From positions 24,480,854 to 24,508,353 of the forward strand of contig CM060327.1 in the NCBI GenBank assembly GCA_030674155.1: DNA of 27,500 nt, given 5' to 3'. The notes beneath the pieces were generated by a model, which was not told where the DNA came from, searched no databases, and worked only from the letters and a program-made list of their open reading frames with translations. The DNA comes from Stramonita haemastoma. Lineage: Eukaryota; Mollusca; Gastropoda; Neogastropoda; Muricidae. Shown here piece after piece: positions 10,249 through 21,220 of the stretch. How positions within the stretch are numbered: position 1 is the first letter of the stretch; every line of letters starts with the position of its first letter. The position numbers were made by a program, and so were the translations under genes.

Positions 10249-10377
10249 CACCACTGTATAAACTAATATATAACACCCTTGCCAATATCAGAGGCTATCG
10301 CAGGACTAGATTTTTTTTTCAACTGACATTTCATTAAACTAAAATCTTGCCAACTCTGAAAAAACCCCACAACTAGA

Positions 10378-10906
10378 TTGTATTTTTGCATTCGATCTAA
10401 TAAAAAACCGAAAAAAGTAGGCCTACTATAATTTTCAATCTCATTATATACAAAAACGAAAAATATAGGCCTAATAGTGTATTTCATGCATTCAATCTCT
10501 TTTTAAAAAAAAAACCGAAAAATATACAATTGTACTTCTTACATTCAATCTAATAAAGATAAACCACTAAAATCACTTTGTATTTCTTTCATTCAATCTC
10601 ATAGAAACAAAAATACAGGTGTATTTATTGCATTCAATCCGATTAAAAAACTTCCCCCAAATCCAAAAATTCTGATTACTTATCGTATTCCTTTTAATAA
10701 ATTAAAAAAGTAAAGCACACTATTGTATTTCTTGCATCGAATCTCATAAAAATTGAAGATTGGACTTTTGTACTTCTTGCATTCAATCTAATAAAAAAAA
10801 AGAATATATTACTGTATCTCTTGTATTCAGTTTCATTAAAAGAAAACACCAAAAAGTATAAATTTTTGTGTGTGCATTCAACCTAATAAAAAACCGAAAC
10901 ATATAC
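10378..10906 (+). repeat. Degenerate ~48-bp A/T-rich minisatellite, about 11 units
   Basis: The motif TTGTATTTCTTGCATTCAA followed by TCTAATAAAAAACCGAAAAA recurs with substitutions and length changes from 42 to 60 bp. Starts lie near 10378, 10430, 10478, 10530, 10578, 10619, 10680, 10724, 10768, 10814 and 10864. TAGGCCTA is present at the end of the first two units only. Divergence is high, so the array looks old. Confidence 0.8.
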
Positions 10907-11603
10907 TATGCAAAAAACCCCAAGCCACACCATCTTTCCTTTACCCCCCCCCCCCTCCTCTCTCTCTCTCTCAAGATTCTCAGATCTGAACATGGATTAC
11001 CATTCCTTCTAAACATTCCTCTAACACCCCCCCCCCCCCTCCCTAGAAATCCCCAAAGACAACCACCCATCTGTCAAACATTTATGCAAACACTAGCATG
11101 CGTTCATGTCTATAAGCTCTACCACACTAAAAGTATTCCTTTCAATTCTCAAAACCGCCATTCACAAATGTACAAACATGTAACTACATTAAAAAAAAAA
11201 AAATTTCTTCACAGAAAGTGTATAACGTAAATTCAACAGCAGTCTGCAAATACAATTTTTGCCTCCTGCAAAGGATTAAAAAAAAAAAATTCCATTCTTG
11301 TGATAGTCATAGAACCAGGTCATTTTTTTTTATCAGACACTTTCTGAATCAATGTAAAGAAAGGCTAAAAAGAAAAGTAAAAATAAAAACCCAAACCAAA
11401 ACAAAAACCACCTAAGACACCAGTGGTCGAAAATACACCAAACATTCATCCAAAACAAGTAGCAATCATCGTATCTCGAATTGCTTTTCCCAATTAAAAA
11501 CAAAACACCAAAAAACGCCCGCGCGCGCACACGCACTTTTTCGCTGGTGTCACAATAGTTAATCTAATGAACTGGTAATGGATTGCCAGTGATATACCAT
11601 TCT
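10907..11603. other. Low-complexity C/T-, C- and A-rich interval
   Basis: Contains poly-C runs near 10945 and 11027, a short CT tract at about 10960-10972, A-runs near 11190 and 11280, and a CGCGCGCACACGCAC patch near 11520. I see no gene, RNA or dispersed repeat in it. Confidence 0.5.
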
Positions 11604-12134
11604 CTAGATATGCCTGCTGTACACTCACACTTTTGTGTGCCAGTGGGGACCGATGAAAAAACTTGCAAAACTGTATGCACGTGGGGATTAGATGTTAAAA
11701 AAAAAACAACCCACACTGCTTATTCTATTAACCTCGAAATACCATTTGAAGACAGGCTTCCGCTTTTTGGAAGGGTATGCCACTTGCATTGTGTGCAAGG
11801 GGGGGGGGGGGGGGGGGGGGGGGGGGCGGAACGGATGACATTTACAAAACTATATACATACGGGGACTGGATGTAAAAAGCACATGAGTGCTTGTTCCAT
11901 TATCCTCGAAATAAAATGAATTTAAAAAAAACCCGGAACGGAAAATATAATTTGCAAAGTCGTGTGCACACGTAGAATGGATGTAAAAAAGCGCACAAGT
12001 GCTTATTCCATTATTGTCAAAGTAAAAAAAAAAGTGGGAACGGATGACAAAATTTGTCGAAATGCATGAACACGGACACTGGATGGAAAAAAAGTACACG
12101 AATGCTTATTCTGATTTCTCCGAAATAAAATTGA
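11604..12134 (+). mobile_element. Head-to-tail run of four SINE 3'-end copies
   Basis: Four direct copies of the SINE 3' part lie at about 11604-11745, 11752-11920, 11933-12029 and 12033-12134. Each has GGAAC(A/C)GATGAC or a variant, CAAAACT-like sequence, an ACTGGATGTAAAAA-like segment, a hairpin-like segment and TTATTCCATTAT or a variant, then TCGAAATAAAA. None has a SINE head. The second copy has a G-run at about 11801-11826 where others have CCGGTGGG. Same orientation and near-contiguous spacing suggest tandem growth rather than four insertions. Confidence 0.8.
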
Positions 12135-13610
12135 GAACACATACACACACACACACACACAGTTTTTCATTCCATCTGGCCAAAACATACTTTCTACTCC
12201 TCCTTTGAAACACCCTGGCCTATAATACATCTCACCCCCACCCCCAATCCCTAGGTATTCCCTCTCCCTCCCATCCTCTCCCCCTCCCTCCCATCCTCTA
12301 CCCCTTCCCCCAACCTCTCGATTCCATCACTCCGCCACTCCCCCGATGAAATTGTTCTTTCAATCTGCATCCCACTTTTTGTGTTTTTAACATTCTAAAA
12401 ATATTGTTCCTATACTGCCCCTTCCCCCCCCCCCAACTTAAGATAACCTATCGCCTAACAGATGAACACCTATCTCTATCGGCATTCATATATTCAGTCA
12501 TACGTATTCACAGACCTAAACATCCTAACCACCTCCCCCCCTTCCTAGCATCTCTTTTCTTCTAACCCCCAGTCCTCCCTTTCACCCCCCCCTCCCTGGT
12601 ATGGGGGGGGGGGGGAGCTGTCAGTATAAATAGTATCCCGACCTAGAAATTCTCTGCTAGGAATTCCCTCATTTCTTTCCTCATGTTTTGTCCTTGTTCC
12701 TGTCTTTTTGACTAATTTCTACCTTCATGGTCCATTTTCCTGCTATTAAAAAAAAAATCAGACAAATGGTAACCATTCTCTCCTACGCCAAAATCATAAT
12801 TATGCGCTGGGCCTGCCCTGTTAGGTGCTTAACGGTAGCGCAGTGCATTTTCACTCATGTGACAGACAACAGTAGTTGCTGTTTGAGAGCACGATGACGA
12901 CGAAAAAGAAAAAGTTCTACAACCACCCCGAACCATACAAGAAAAATGTTTTGCCATAGTGTCAGCATGCACCAAGGAATCTACCTGCCGTTTGTGTCCA
13001 CATGAGGGGCCAGAGTTAGAGTAACTGTAAAGGTTAGTTTGTAAAGGGTTAGGGTTAATGTTAAAGGTTATTATTGGGGCAAGGGTTGTCTGTCCGTTGG
13101 CTGGTCTGTGGGCATGCATGCATGTGGACACAAGAACAGGTAGACACTATGGTGTGTAGCTCTAGACACAACGGTAAGATCGTTTTTATCACTGGATTAA
13201 AAATTTAGCATAGCTAGGAAACGCAGAAGAAAAAGTTTTATTCCAATTACCAGTCCTACCAACATCCAAAGCTTTAGTTCGATCTCAGTGTTCGGATTTT
13301 TCTATCATAAATTTCCAGCCAAAACATTGAAGATACTGCATTTATGAACAATTTCCCATCATTTTTAAAAAGAAAGGATTACGCCAAAATAACCCATGCA
13401 AGAATTTTTCTTTTTAAAAAATACGCCGAAATTGAACCGTTTCAAAATGTATCAGCTAACCCCCCTCCCCTTTTTCCCTATCCCCACTGATCAAACATGT
13501 GTATTCTATCCCCTCCTCCCAACACCCCCATTCCCAAATACATCTACCAAACATTATGTCCCCTCTTCACTACTTCCACACACCCCCATGCGCGCATACA
13601 CACACACACA
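12135..13610. other. Interval with a short CA tract and C-rich low complexity, no recognised gene
   Basis: A CA tract lies near 12142-12162. A C/T-rich stretch (12230-12620) includes two copies of CCCTCCCTCCCATCCTCT-like sequence and a G-run near 12604. 12830-13150 is more balanced in composition and may be single-copy DNA. It holds GGGTTAGGGTTA at 13046-13057 among other GGTTA words. I recognise no coding or RNA feature here. Confidence 0.4.
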
Positions 13611-13616
13611 CACACT

Positions 13617-13798
13617 AAACGCACACAGAACATCTTGAGCACACGTTAAAAAAAGTTTCCCTTTTCGGAAGAGTATGCCACTGTGCACCAGTGCGAACAG
13701 ATGACGAATAAAAAAAAAAACCGCATACACGTACACAGGAGGACTGGATGTATAAAAGCACACGAGCGCTTATTCCATTATCATCGAAATAAAAGAAA
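13617..13798 (+). mobile_element. 5'-truncated SINE copy
   Basis: This matches the second half of the satellite SINE: AACGCACACAGAACATCTTG, CACACGTTAAA, TTTTCGGAAGAGTATGCCAC, CAGTGCGAACAGATGACG, then AAAAGCACACGAGCGCTTAT, TCCATTATCATCGAAATAAA. The head, with both promoter boxes, is absent; a CA tract precedes the match. The 3' hairpin has one changed stem base (GCGCT for GTGCT). Confidence 0.85.
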
Positions 13799-13994
13799 AT
13801 TAGAAAATTTATACAACACTTGTATTTTGTAATGTAGGGAAAAATCTTTCACTTAAAAATATTTTAAACTGTCATTTAATTCAACTTGCACATTCTCTTT
13901 ATATTATATACTACGTGCATTCAGGAATGATATATCAATGGTAGATCATCTCATAGCCTTGCTCATAATACTGTGAAACTTGATTCTATCATCA

Positions 13995-14060
<66 letters not shown>

Positions 14061-14166
14061 CACCACTCTCTCTCTCTCTCTCTCCTGAGTCTCTCTCTCT
14101 CTCTTTCTCTCACGCACTATAATTATGCACTACTACTACTACTATTACTGCTACTACTACAACTAC
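13995..14166. repeat. CA, CT and ACT microsatellites in series
   Basis: (CA)n at about 13997-14059 is followed by (CT)n with one CCTGAG break at 14066-14112, then a trinucleotide run of CTA/ACT with TTACTG and CAACTA interruptions at about 14128-14166. The reading frames through it are simple-repeat artefacts. Confidence 0.95.
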
Positions 14167-15261
14167 TACATTCTATTATTGTATCTGCAACCATCATCTA
14201 TGTTTGCCAAACAAAAAGCAAGGAAAAAACAATTGCTTCAAAACATCACAAAATGCGAGTCCTACAAGGATTGATGGGGCATCAAAGAGTATAGAACGAC
14301 AAGGATTTTTCCGAAAAAAAGTTATTGCCAGTCATGCATTTAAAAAAAATGAAGATATTGCAAATTATCACAAGTCTAACAAAGAACGTTGACTAGCGTA
14401 TTTTTCTCAGCATATAAAATCTGGTTCATCAAAAAAAAAAAAACCGATGTAAAAAAAAAAATACCAAAAAATTTCCGGTCTTACATGCAACAATATGACG
14501 TACGAACAATATTTTAACCAATACATTGAAAGATAAAAAAAATAAATAAACGTTAAACAGCAAGTGACGCCACTTTCACAAAAAAGCATAATTTCAGTTC
14601 TGGTTGGTGAAAAACTCATATCAAAGATGTAGTAATCCCCTTACTGTCTTTCGAGCAGAAACATGGAGATAAGAGTATTGGCTTCCACTATCCATTACTT
14701 CAAACAAAAGCGTATCAAAATGCACTATAGAGCATCTACCAGTCCTACACGCATGAAAAAAGAGCATTAATTTTGGTGTATATTACTTTTAAGTGGCAAG
14801 CCCTAAAACTTTTGACTACTGCAAAGAGTATTTACTTTGAAAAAAACCCACCTAAATTTTGTTTTTAAATCGCATCATACTGCTAATTTGAGTTAGAAAA
14901 AAAGCCGAAAACAAAAACTGCACCAATAATAAAAAAGACATCAATACCTCAAACATAATTTCGTGTCTTATGATTTATGCAATAAAGGTTACGCAAGTCT
15001 AGAGGTACCGTATCAGACTATCTTTTAATCGATACATTAAAAAAATCTTTTTAAAAAACCACGCAACTTTATTCACTAACAGTCCTATATGCACAAAGGG
15101 GAATAACAAGAGTTGTGTGATCACTTGATGTAACACGTTTTTGAAAAAAAAAAATCCAAGCATTTTTGCCCTATTGTTACCCCATAGGCACGATACATCA
15201 GGAGATAGCATTTTCCGAACTAATCTATTTGAATCATTGAAAAAAAGGAAGCACAAACTAC
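14167..15261. other. A/T-rich interval without recognised features
   Basis: About 1.1 kb of A/T-rich DNA with A-runs of up to 13 bases. Short words such as AGTCCTA recur (near 14258, 14738 and 15081), but I cannot align convincing repeat units around them. No gene seen. Confidence 0.45.
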
Positions 15262-15650
15262 ATGTCTTCGATGTTGCTCTTTATAATTTACGGTGTTGTC
15301 GTCGATGATTTGCGGAGTTGTCCTCGGTGTTGATGATTTGCTGTGTTCTCGATGTTTTCCTCGTTTTGTCCTCGATGATATGCCCTATTGTCCTTAATAT
15401 GGCGTATTGTCCTTGATGTTAGGTCTTATTTGCCATATTGTTCTCGATTTGCAGTGCGGTCTTCGATGTTGTCCTTGATTATCGTCTTGTCTTCGATGTT
15501 GTCTCGATGATCTGCCGTGTTGTCCTCCAGGATTTTCCATGTTGTCCACAACGATTTGTCGTGTTGTTCTCTATGTTGTTTTCCATGATGTGCAGTGTTG
15601 TCCTCGTTGTTCCCGATGATTTGCTAGGTTGTCCTCGATGTCGCTCCACT
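15262..15650 (+). repeat. Degenerate ~22-bp minisatellite
   Basis: The motif GTTGTCCTCGATGATTTGC plus two or three bases repeats about 16-18 times, with units of 11 to 31 bp. Short units look like the 11-bp submotif GTTGTCCTCGAT or a near variant alone. The array is bounded on the right by TCGCTCCACTATAGC. Because unit length varies and is not a multiple of three, no repeat protein is implied. Confidence 0.8.
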
Positions 15651-15745
15651 ATAGCTGTACACTTGTTATATACTTACACATCCCAAGAATTTGATGAAGT
15701 CAGTTTTCCACTACAGATGTACACTTCTTATATACTTACAAGATC
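15645..15745 (+). repeat. ~60-bp tandem duplication
   Basis: CCACTATAGCTGTACACTTG then TTATATACTTACA (from 15648) is repeated about 60 bp on as CCACTACAGATGTACACTTC then TTATATACTTACA (from 15708). Three mismatches are visible over 33 bp. Just beyond, GATCCACATGATGGC and GACCCACATGATGAC (near 15809 and 15845) form a second, shorter pair. Confidence 0.75.
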
Positions 15746-15983
15746 TGAGCATATTTTGATGTCAACTTCCAAACAGTGGCCTTATTTTGAGGAGACAGCT
15801 CCCAGGTGATCCACATGATGGCTTTCAGGAGAAGATTCTCAGATGACCCACATGATGACTCGCCAAAGAAAAGGGCTCTCGTTGACTCGTACGACCACTC
15901 ACCAGATTTGGCTCTGCTGGAAATGAGTCTAGGAAGAAAGGAGCACAAGAAATGCTGTGAACATGTGAGAGGTGACACAGTCA

Positions 15984-16545
<562 letters not shown>

Positions 16546-17196
16546 AAAAGGCGGAAATAAGTGAAATTCAACGAATTTAGACTGATCTAGAAAAAAAAAT
16601 AAAAAGAAGATTTCCACCAAATAACGGAAAATTGTCATATCTGTAATCAGCATTACTGGAAATATAGTGTTATCTAAAAATTGCTCGTTTGAATATGATG
16701 AAAAAAACAAAAAATATTGGAAATCCAAAGTGTAACCTAAAAATTATTTATCTGAATGTAATTAACACTTAGAAAAAAGTAAATATGTAATTGCCTTCTA
16801 ATAAATCAAAATCTTTTAGCTCAAGTACAAGTCATTTGATTTCATTGCCTTTAAAAATGAAAATTTGTAATCATTCTCTATCATACCGTCACAATTCGTT
16901 TAATTGTTTTATAACAAGTTGCCCTTAAGCGATTTTCAAACAAATCTCTCTTTTAAGACTATCAGTAACAAAATAATTCTATACACTCATTTCTCTATCA
17001 ACAATTTAATGTATTTTAACTAAACTGGGTTTCTCTCAGACTGCATAATGACATCTTTTAACAGTCGAGCATGAGAACAGTGATTTTCTCACCTGTATTG
17101 CCGATATGTTAGAAGCACCTCTTGGCTGCCCCCCCCCCCCCCCTTCATGCAGGCAGTTGCAGCATCAGTGGTAGCAACAAACTGTTGACGGAATCT
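16546..17196. other. A/T-rich interval
   Basis: A/T-rich sequence with a poly-C run at about 17130-17143. No repeat units or reading frames of note, until the better-balanced composition that begins near 17145. Confidence 0.45.
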
Positions 17197-17337
17197 TCAG
17201 CACAGCACTGAGGTCTGTTCCCAATGGAATGCAGGTCCTGGGAAGATCTCCACTGGCGCCCGTTCTTTTCTCTGGATGAACATGGAACAGTGCCTGGTGA
17301 TAGTCGACAGGTGGCACTCTCCTGGTTCACAAGGTAC
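17197..17337 (-). CDS. Candidate exon with weak resemblance to a chitin-binding (peritrophin-A) domain
   Basis: The minus strand has an acceptor-like CTGTTTCACCAG just before 17337. It then reads 46 codons beginning VPCEPGECH, passing RHCSMFIQ and FPGPAFHW, and ending at TGA (17197-17199). Chitin-binding type 2 domains often have a Cys-Ser-x-Phe/Tyr-Ile-x-Cys core and a later Gly-x-x-Phe before a Cys. Here the Cys after FIQ is Arg and the Cys before PG is missing, so the match is partial and could be chance. The local composition is more balanced than its flanks, which favours real coding ancestry. No other exon of a host gene was recognised. It may be a decayed exon, or a real one with consensus errors. 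Confidence 0.22.
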   Translation of the reverse strand, partial: VPCEPGECHLSTITRHCSMFIQRKERAPVEIFPGPAFHWEQTSVLC

Positions 17338-17699
17338 CTGGTGAAACAGATGTAGATCACAACGTGAATGATAGGGAAAAAGCAAAACTGGACAGAAAAA
17401 GAAATTACAACATAAAACAGAAATAAAGACAAGACAGGTCGTTAGGAAAAGAGTACACGAGCAAGAAGTGAGGTAAAAAAGAAGAAAAATTAAAGTAAAA
17501 AAATAGTGAAAAATACAGTCTGAAGTAACAAGTTTCTTGAAGTTTAAGGAACAGAACAAAGCACGATGGACCAGAAACAGTGGACAAGCGACTCGCAGAC
17601 AAAAACTGACAGGACTTGAACATTCGGTGATAAAAAAATACAGATGGACATGAAATTGGAAAATTCTTTACCTTTCTTTTAAGAAAGCGCAGTCCTGGG

Positions 17700-17800
17700 T
17701 GCTGCAATCACTTGTCAGTCAGGTCACAGGCACTTGATCAGCAGGTCCTGATGGCTGCTCTCACTCTGTCAGGTCACAGGCACGTATGATCCACATGACT
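17700..17800 (+). repeat. 50-bp-spaced direct repeat TCAGGTCACAGGCAC
   Basis: TCAGGTCACAGGCAC occurs at 17719-17733 and 17769-17783. The 50-bp spacing is close to the period of the minisatellite that begins some 90 bp later, so this may be a divergent edge of it. Confidence 0.6.
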
Positions 17801-17871
17801 TTAACCACCCAGTTAGGACCCATGTATCAAAGGATAAGTAGGAGGAGTCTATCCCAAGGAAATGATCTCAG

Positions 17872-18478
17872 AATGGAGTGACGAGTTACACGCTGATGAC
17901 CACTGAAATATCTAGAATGAGACAGAGTTACAGCCACAAAGACTACTGTAATGATGTAAAGTACTGACAGAGTCACAGCAAGAATGACCACTGAACGATG
18001 TAAGAATGGAGTGACAAGTCACGCCAAGAATGACACTGAAACGATGTAAGAATGGAGTGACAAGAGTCACAGCCAAAAATGACACTGAACGATGTAAGAA
18101 TGAGTGAAAGTCACAGCCAAGAATGACACTGAAACGATGTAGAATTACTGACAGAGTCACAGCCAAGAATGACCACTGAAACGATGTAAGAATGTACTGA
18201 CAAGAGTCACAGCAAGAATGACCACTAAACGATGTAAGAATGGAGTGACAAGAGTCGGGCCCAAATGACTACTGAGAAATCTCTGTTGGAAGTGGTAAAA
18301 CTAAAAAAAATAAGTAAATAAAAAAATAAATTTAAGATGTAAAATTGAGTTAAACCCCATCAAGACTATTAAAACGATGGAAGATGGAGTGACAAGAGTC
18401 TCACCCCGCCCTCATGATTAATGATCCGCAGAATGAAGTAAGGAGTCCATCCCCTCATGACCACTGTATCAAAACCTT
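17872..18478 (+). repeat. ~47-bp minisatellite, about 9 clear units plus 2 displaced units
   Basis: The motif is GAATGGAGTGACAAGAGTC, then ACAGCCAAGAATGACCACTG, then AAACGATGTAA. Clear units run from 17872 to about 18270. A non-repeat stretch (18275-18370) follows, then two more diverged units, near 18380 and 18432, with CTCATGA in place of AGAATGA. Units differ mostly by losing one of two equal neighbouring bases (GCC/GC, GACCAC/GACAC, GAAAC/GAAC). Confidence 0.85.
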
Positions 18479-18982
18479 CGTAGCAGACACCAAGATCACT
18501 GGTACCAGGATTGCTCTCCTCTTAAACTCCACCTTTTCCCCCTTTTGGTTTTTAGTTTTGTTCTATTTGGTTTAGCTAATTATCGTTTTATTCTGTTTTG
18601 GTTTATTTTTTTTATATTTGATTTTTTGGTTTATTTTGCTACCTTTTAGTTTTATTTTAGATCTTTTCTATCGTAACTTTTTTGGGGGGAGGTGGAGTTG
18701 TTTGCATTTTATTATTTAAATTTATTTTTTTTCAGTTTAAATCTCTAACCATTTTATTTTTAAAACTCTTTTAGTGAGGAGCATTGATGCAACCAGAAGC
18801 TTGGTGTCCAGTGATCGTTTGAAGACAAAAGTACCACCCAGAAACAGACACAGAACCTCAGGAGCAGACTTTGGAAAAAGCAGAAGGATCTTTTTTTCAA
18901 TAAAAAAAAAACCTGGTGTTTTTGAGTATGGTTAGACATTGCACAGGTTGTCTTTTGAACATGCCTGTAAACTCAATTTAGC
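18479..18982. other. T-rich interval between two minisatellites
   Basis: A T-rich stretch with TTTTGGTTTATTTT-like words (18535-18775) is followed by more balanced sequence and an A-run near 18900. No gene or repeat family recognised. Confidence 0.45.
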
Positions 18983-20310
18983 CCAGCGTATCCCCGAAAA
19001 CTATGAAGCACAACCGATCTCCGAAAATATGTCTCCAAAAGCTACGAAGCACAACATATCTCCGAAAACAATACAATAAAACATATCTCGTAAACAATAC
19101 ACATACAAAACATATCTCGTAAACATACACATAAAAAACACATCTCCGTAAACAATACACATACAAAAACAACATCTCCGTAAACAATACACATACAAAA
19201 ACTATCTCCGAAAACAATACACATAAACATATCTCCGAAAACAATAACATAAAACTATCTCCGTAAAAATACAATACAAAACACATCTCCGTAAACAATA
19301 CAATACAAAACAAACCTCCGAAAACAATACACATAAAAACATATCTCCGAAAACAATACACATAAAACTATCTCCGAAAACAATACACATACAAAAACAT
19401 TCCGAAAACAAAACATGCAAAACAACACATCTCGAAAACAATACACATGCAAAACAACATCTCCGAAACAATACACAAAAACATATCTCCGAAAACAATA
19501 CACATACAAAAACAGACATCTCGAAAAATACAATAAAAACATGCACATCTCCGAAAACAATTACACATGCAAAAACAACAATCTCCGAAAACTTGAGCGC
19601 AACATATCTCCGAAAACTTTAGATTCAAAAAACTATAGAACCCAGCATATCTCCCAAAAAACGCATTCCAAAGTGGCCCAAAATATTTCCTGAATGATAT
19701 CCGAAAATATATCTTCAAAAGCTACGGATTCGAAAGTATCCCGGAAAACACATCTCCGAAAACTATGACGCCAACGTATCTCCAAAAACTATGACGCATA
19801 ACATATATCCGAAACTATGACGCATAAGATATATCGAAACTACGGCGCACAACATATTATCTCGAAACTATGACGCACAACATCTCCGAAAACTACGGCG
19901 CACAACACATCTCCGAAAACATGAAGCACAACGCATCTCCAAACTATGAGACAACACATCTCCGAAATACGGCGCACAACACATCTCCGAAAACCATGAA
20001 GCACAACACATCTCAAACCTGAAGCAAACAATCTCCGAAACTACGGCACAACACATCTCCGAAAACCATGAAGCACAACATCTCCGAAAACTATGGCGCA
20101 CAAATCTCGAAACCATGAAGCACAATATATCTCCGAAAACCATGAAGCACAATTATCTCCGATAACTTGAAGCACACTATATCTCGAAACTAAGAAACAA
20201 TCTCTGAAAACACGTGAATATCCCCGAAAACTATTGAACACAAAATATTTCCGAAAACTATGGAGGGAGGGAGGGAGGGAGAGGGGGGAGGAGGGAGGGA
20301 AGGAGGGGGG

Positions 20311-20402
<92 letters not shown>

Positions 20403-20445
20403 TGAGCATATCTCCCCAAACTATGGAGCACAAGTATTTCCATTC
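18983..20445 (+). repeat. ~28-bp minisatellite in three subfamily blocks, split by a GA tract
   Basis: The invariant core is ATCTCCGAAAAC. Blocks differ in what follows it: TATGAAGCACAAC-type (18983-19060), AATACACATACAAAAAC-type (19060-19590), a mixed zone (19590-19740), then TACGGCGCACAAC and CATGAAGCACAAC types (19741-20262). Units measure about 25-31 bp, some 45 in all. After a GA-rich insertion (20262-20402) one more unit appears, CATATCTCCCCAAACTATGG then AGCAC, to about 20445. Translated frames contain repeated VLFSEI-like words, but the unit length is not a multiple of three and frames break constantly. Confidence 0.9.
20262..20402. repeat. GGGA/GA microsatellite inside the 28-bp minisatellite
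   Basis: The tract starts at CTATGGAGGGAGGG and ends at GAGAGATGAGCATATCTCC. Its left edge coincides with the TATGGAG of a minisatellite unit, and units resume on the right. The simplest reading is expansion from the GGAG or GA word within one unit. Confidence 0.9.
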
Positions 20446-20682
20446 TCCATTCTGAAGCCCAAGAACTAATATTCTGATACCCCAAATACAAAGACGATTT
20501 CCTTTATCCTCCATTCTTAATCTTTTGATAACAAGGGCCTAACAAGGTTAAATTATCATCATGTTTCACAAAATTGATGGGAAATACCTGGCAAACACAC
20601 ACAAATGTGTCACAAATATAACATTGATAAAAAGGAAAGCATGTGTGCTCATATGCTAGTGGATGTTGCGTAGAAGCGAAAA
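20446..20682. other. Short unassigned interval
   Basis: About 240 bp of mixed composition between two GA tracts. I see no recognisable feature. Confidence 0.4.
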
Positions 20683-20811
20683 GCGAGAGAGAGGAGAGAG
20701 AGGACGAGGAGAGAGAGAGAGAAGAGGAGAGAGAGAGAGGAGAGAGAGAGAGAGATGATGAGGAGATGAGAAGAGAGAGAGAGAGGGGAAGAGGAGAGGG
20801 AGAGAGGAGAG

Positions 20812-20873
<62 letters not shown>

Positions 20874-20878
20874 GGGGG
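20683..20878. repeat. GA tract ending in an uninterrupted G-run
   Basis: (GA)n with GGA and ATGATGAGGAGATGAG interruptions, ending in 16 consecutive Gs at 20863-20878. It is another purine-only strand of about 190 bp. Confidence 0.95.
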
Positions 20879-21153
20879 CTTTTCGTTAGTTCCGAAAAGC
20901 ACTTATTTATCATGATTATCACTGTATCAACTTCATTAAGCTTTTAAGGCATCCTTGTCAACTCCCAATCTGTATGTATGAGGGGGGGGTGAGGGTGGTG
21001 GCGGTATGCATGCAAAGTTACGCTCTTGGTCATTGCACAGGAGCAAAAGTTCCAACTGTGAACATGAACAAGAACTAGGGCCTTTGTCATACAACTTCGC
21101 ATCAGCTGAAACACAGGCCCAACTTAGAGCAAACAAAAGGCTACAGCATCTGG

Positions 21154-21155
<2 letters not shown>

Positions 21156-21210
<55 letters not shown>

Positions 21211-21220
21211 GGGGGGGGGG
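21156..21220. repeat. TA microsatellite followed by T-run and G-run
   Basis: (AT)n at 21157-21194, then about 17 Ts, then 10 Gs to 21220. The three simple tracts join directly, without intervening sequence. Confidence 0.95.

Noticed and set aside
13046..13057. GGGTTAGGGTTA as an interstitial telomere repeat
   Set aside because: Only two TTAGGG-type units lie among loose GGTTA words, which is too short to separate from chance.
12829..13131. 100-codon minus-strand frame with Ser-rich and CHMSENALR-like segments
   Set aside because: I could not connect it to any family; it has no splice or start context that stands out, and composition alone does not support coding.
18978..19718. Minus-strand frames with repeated VLFSEI / FGDMF words, resembling a repeat protein
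   Set aside because: They arise from the ~28-bp minisatellite. The period is not a multiple of three, and indels between units shift frames repeatedly.
18983..20262. CRISPR-like regular array of a short repeat
   Set aside because: There are no unique spacers of constant length, units are contiguous and degenerate, no cas genes are present, and the context is eukaryotic.
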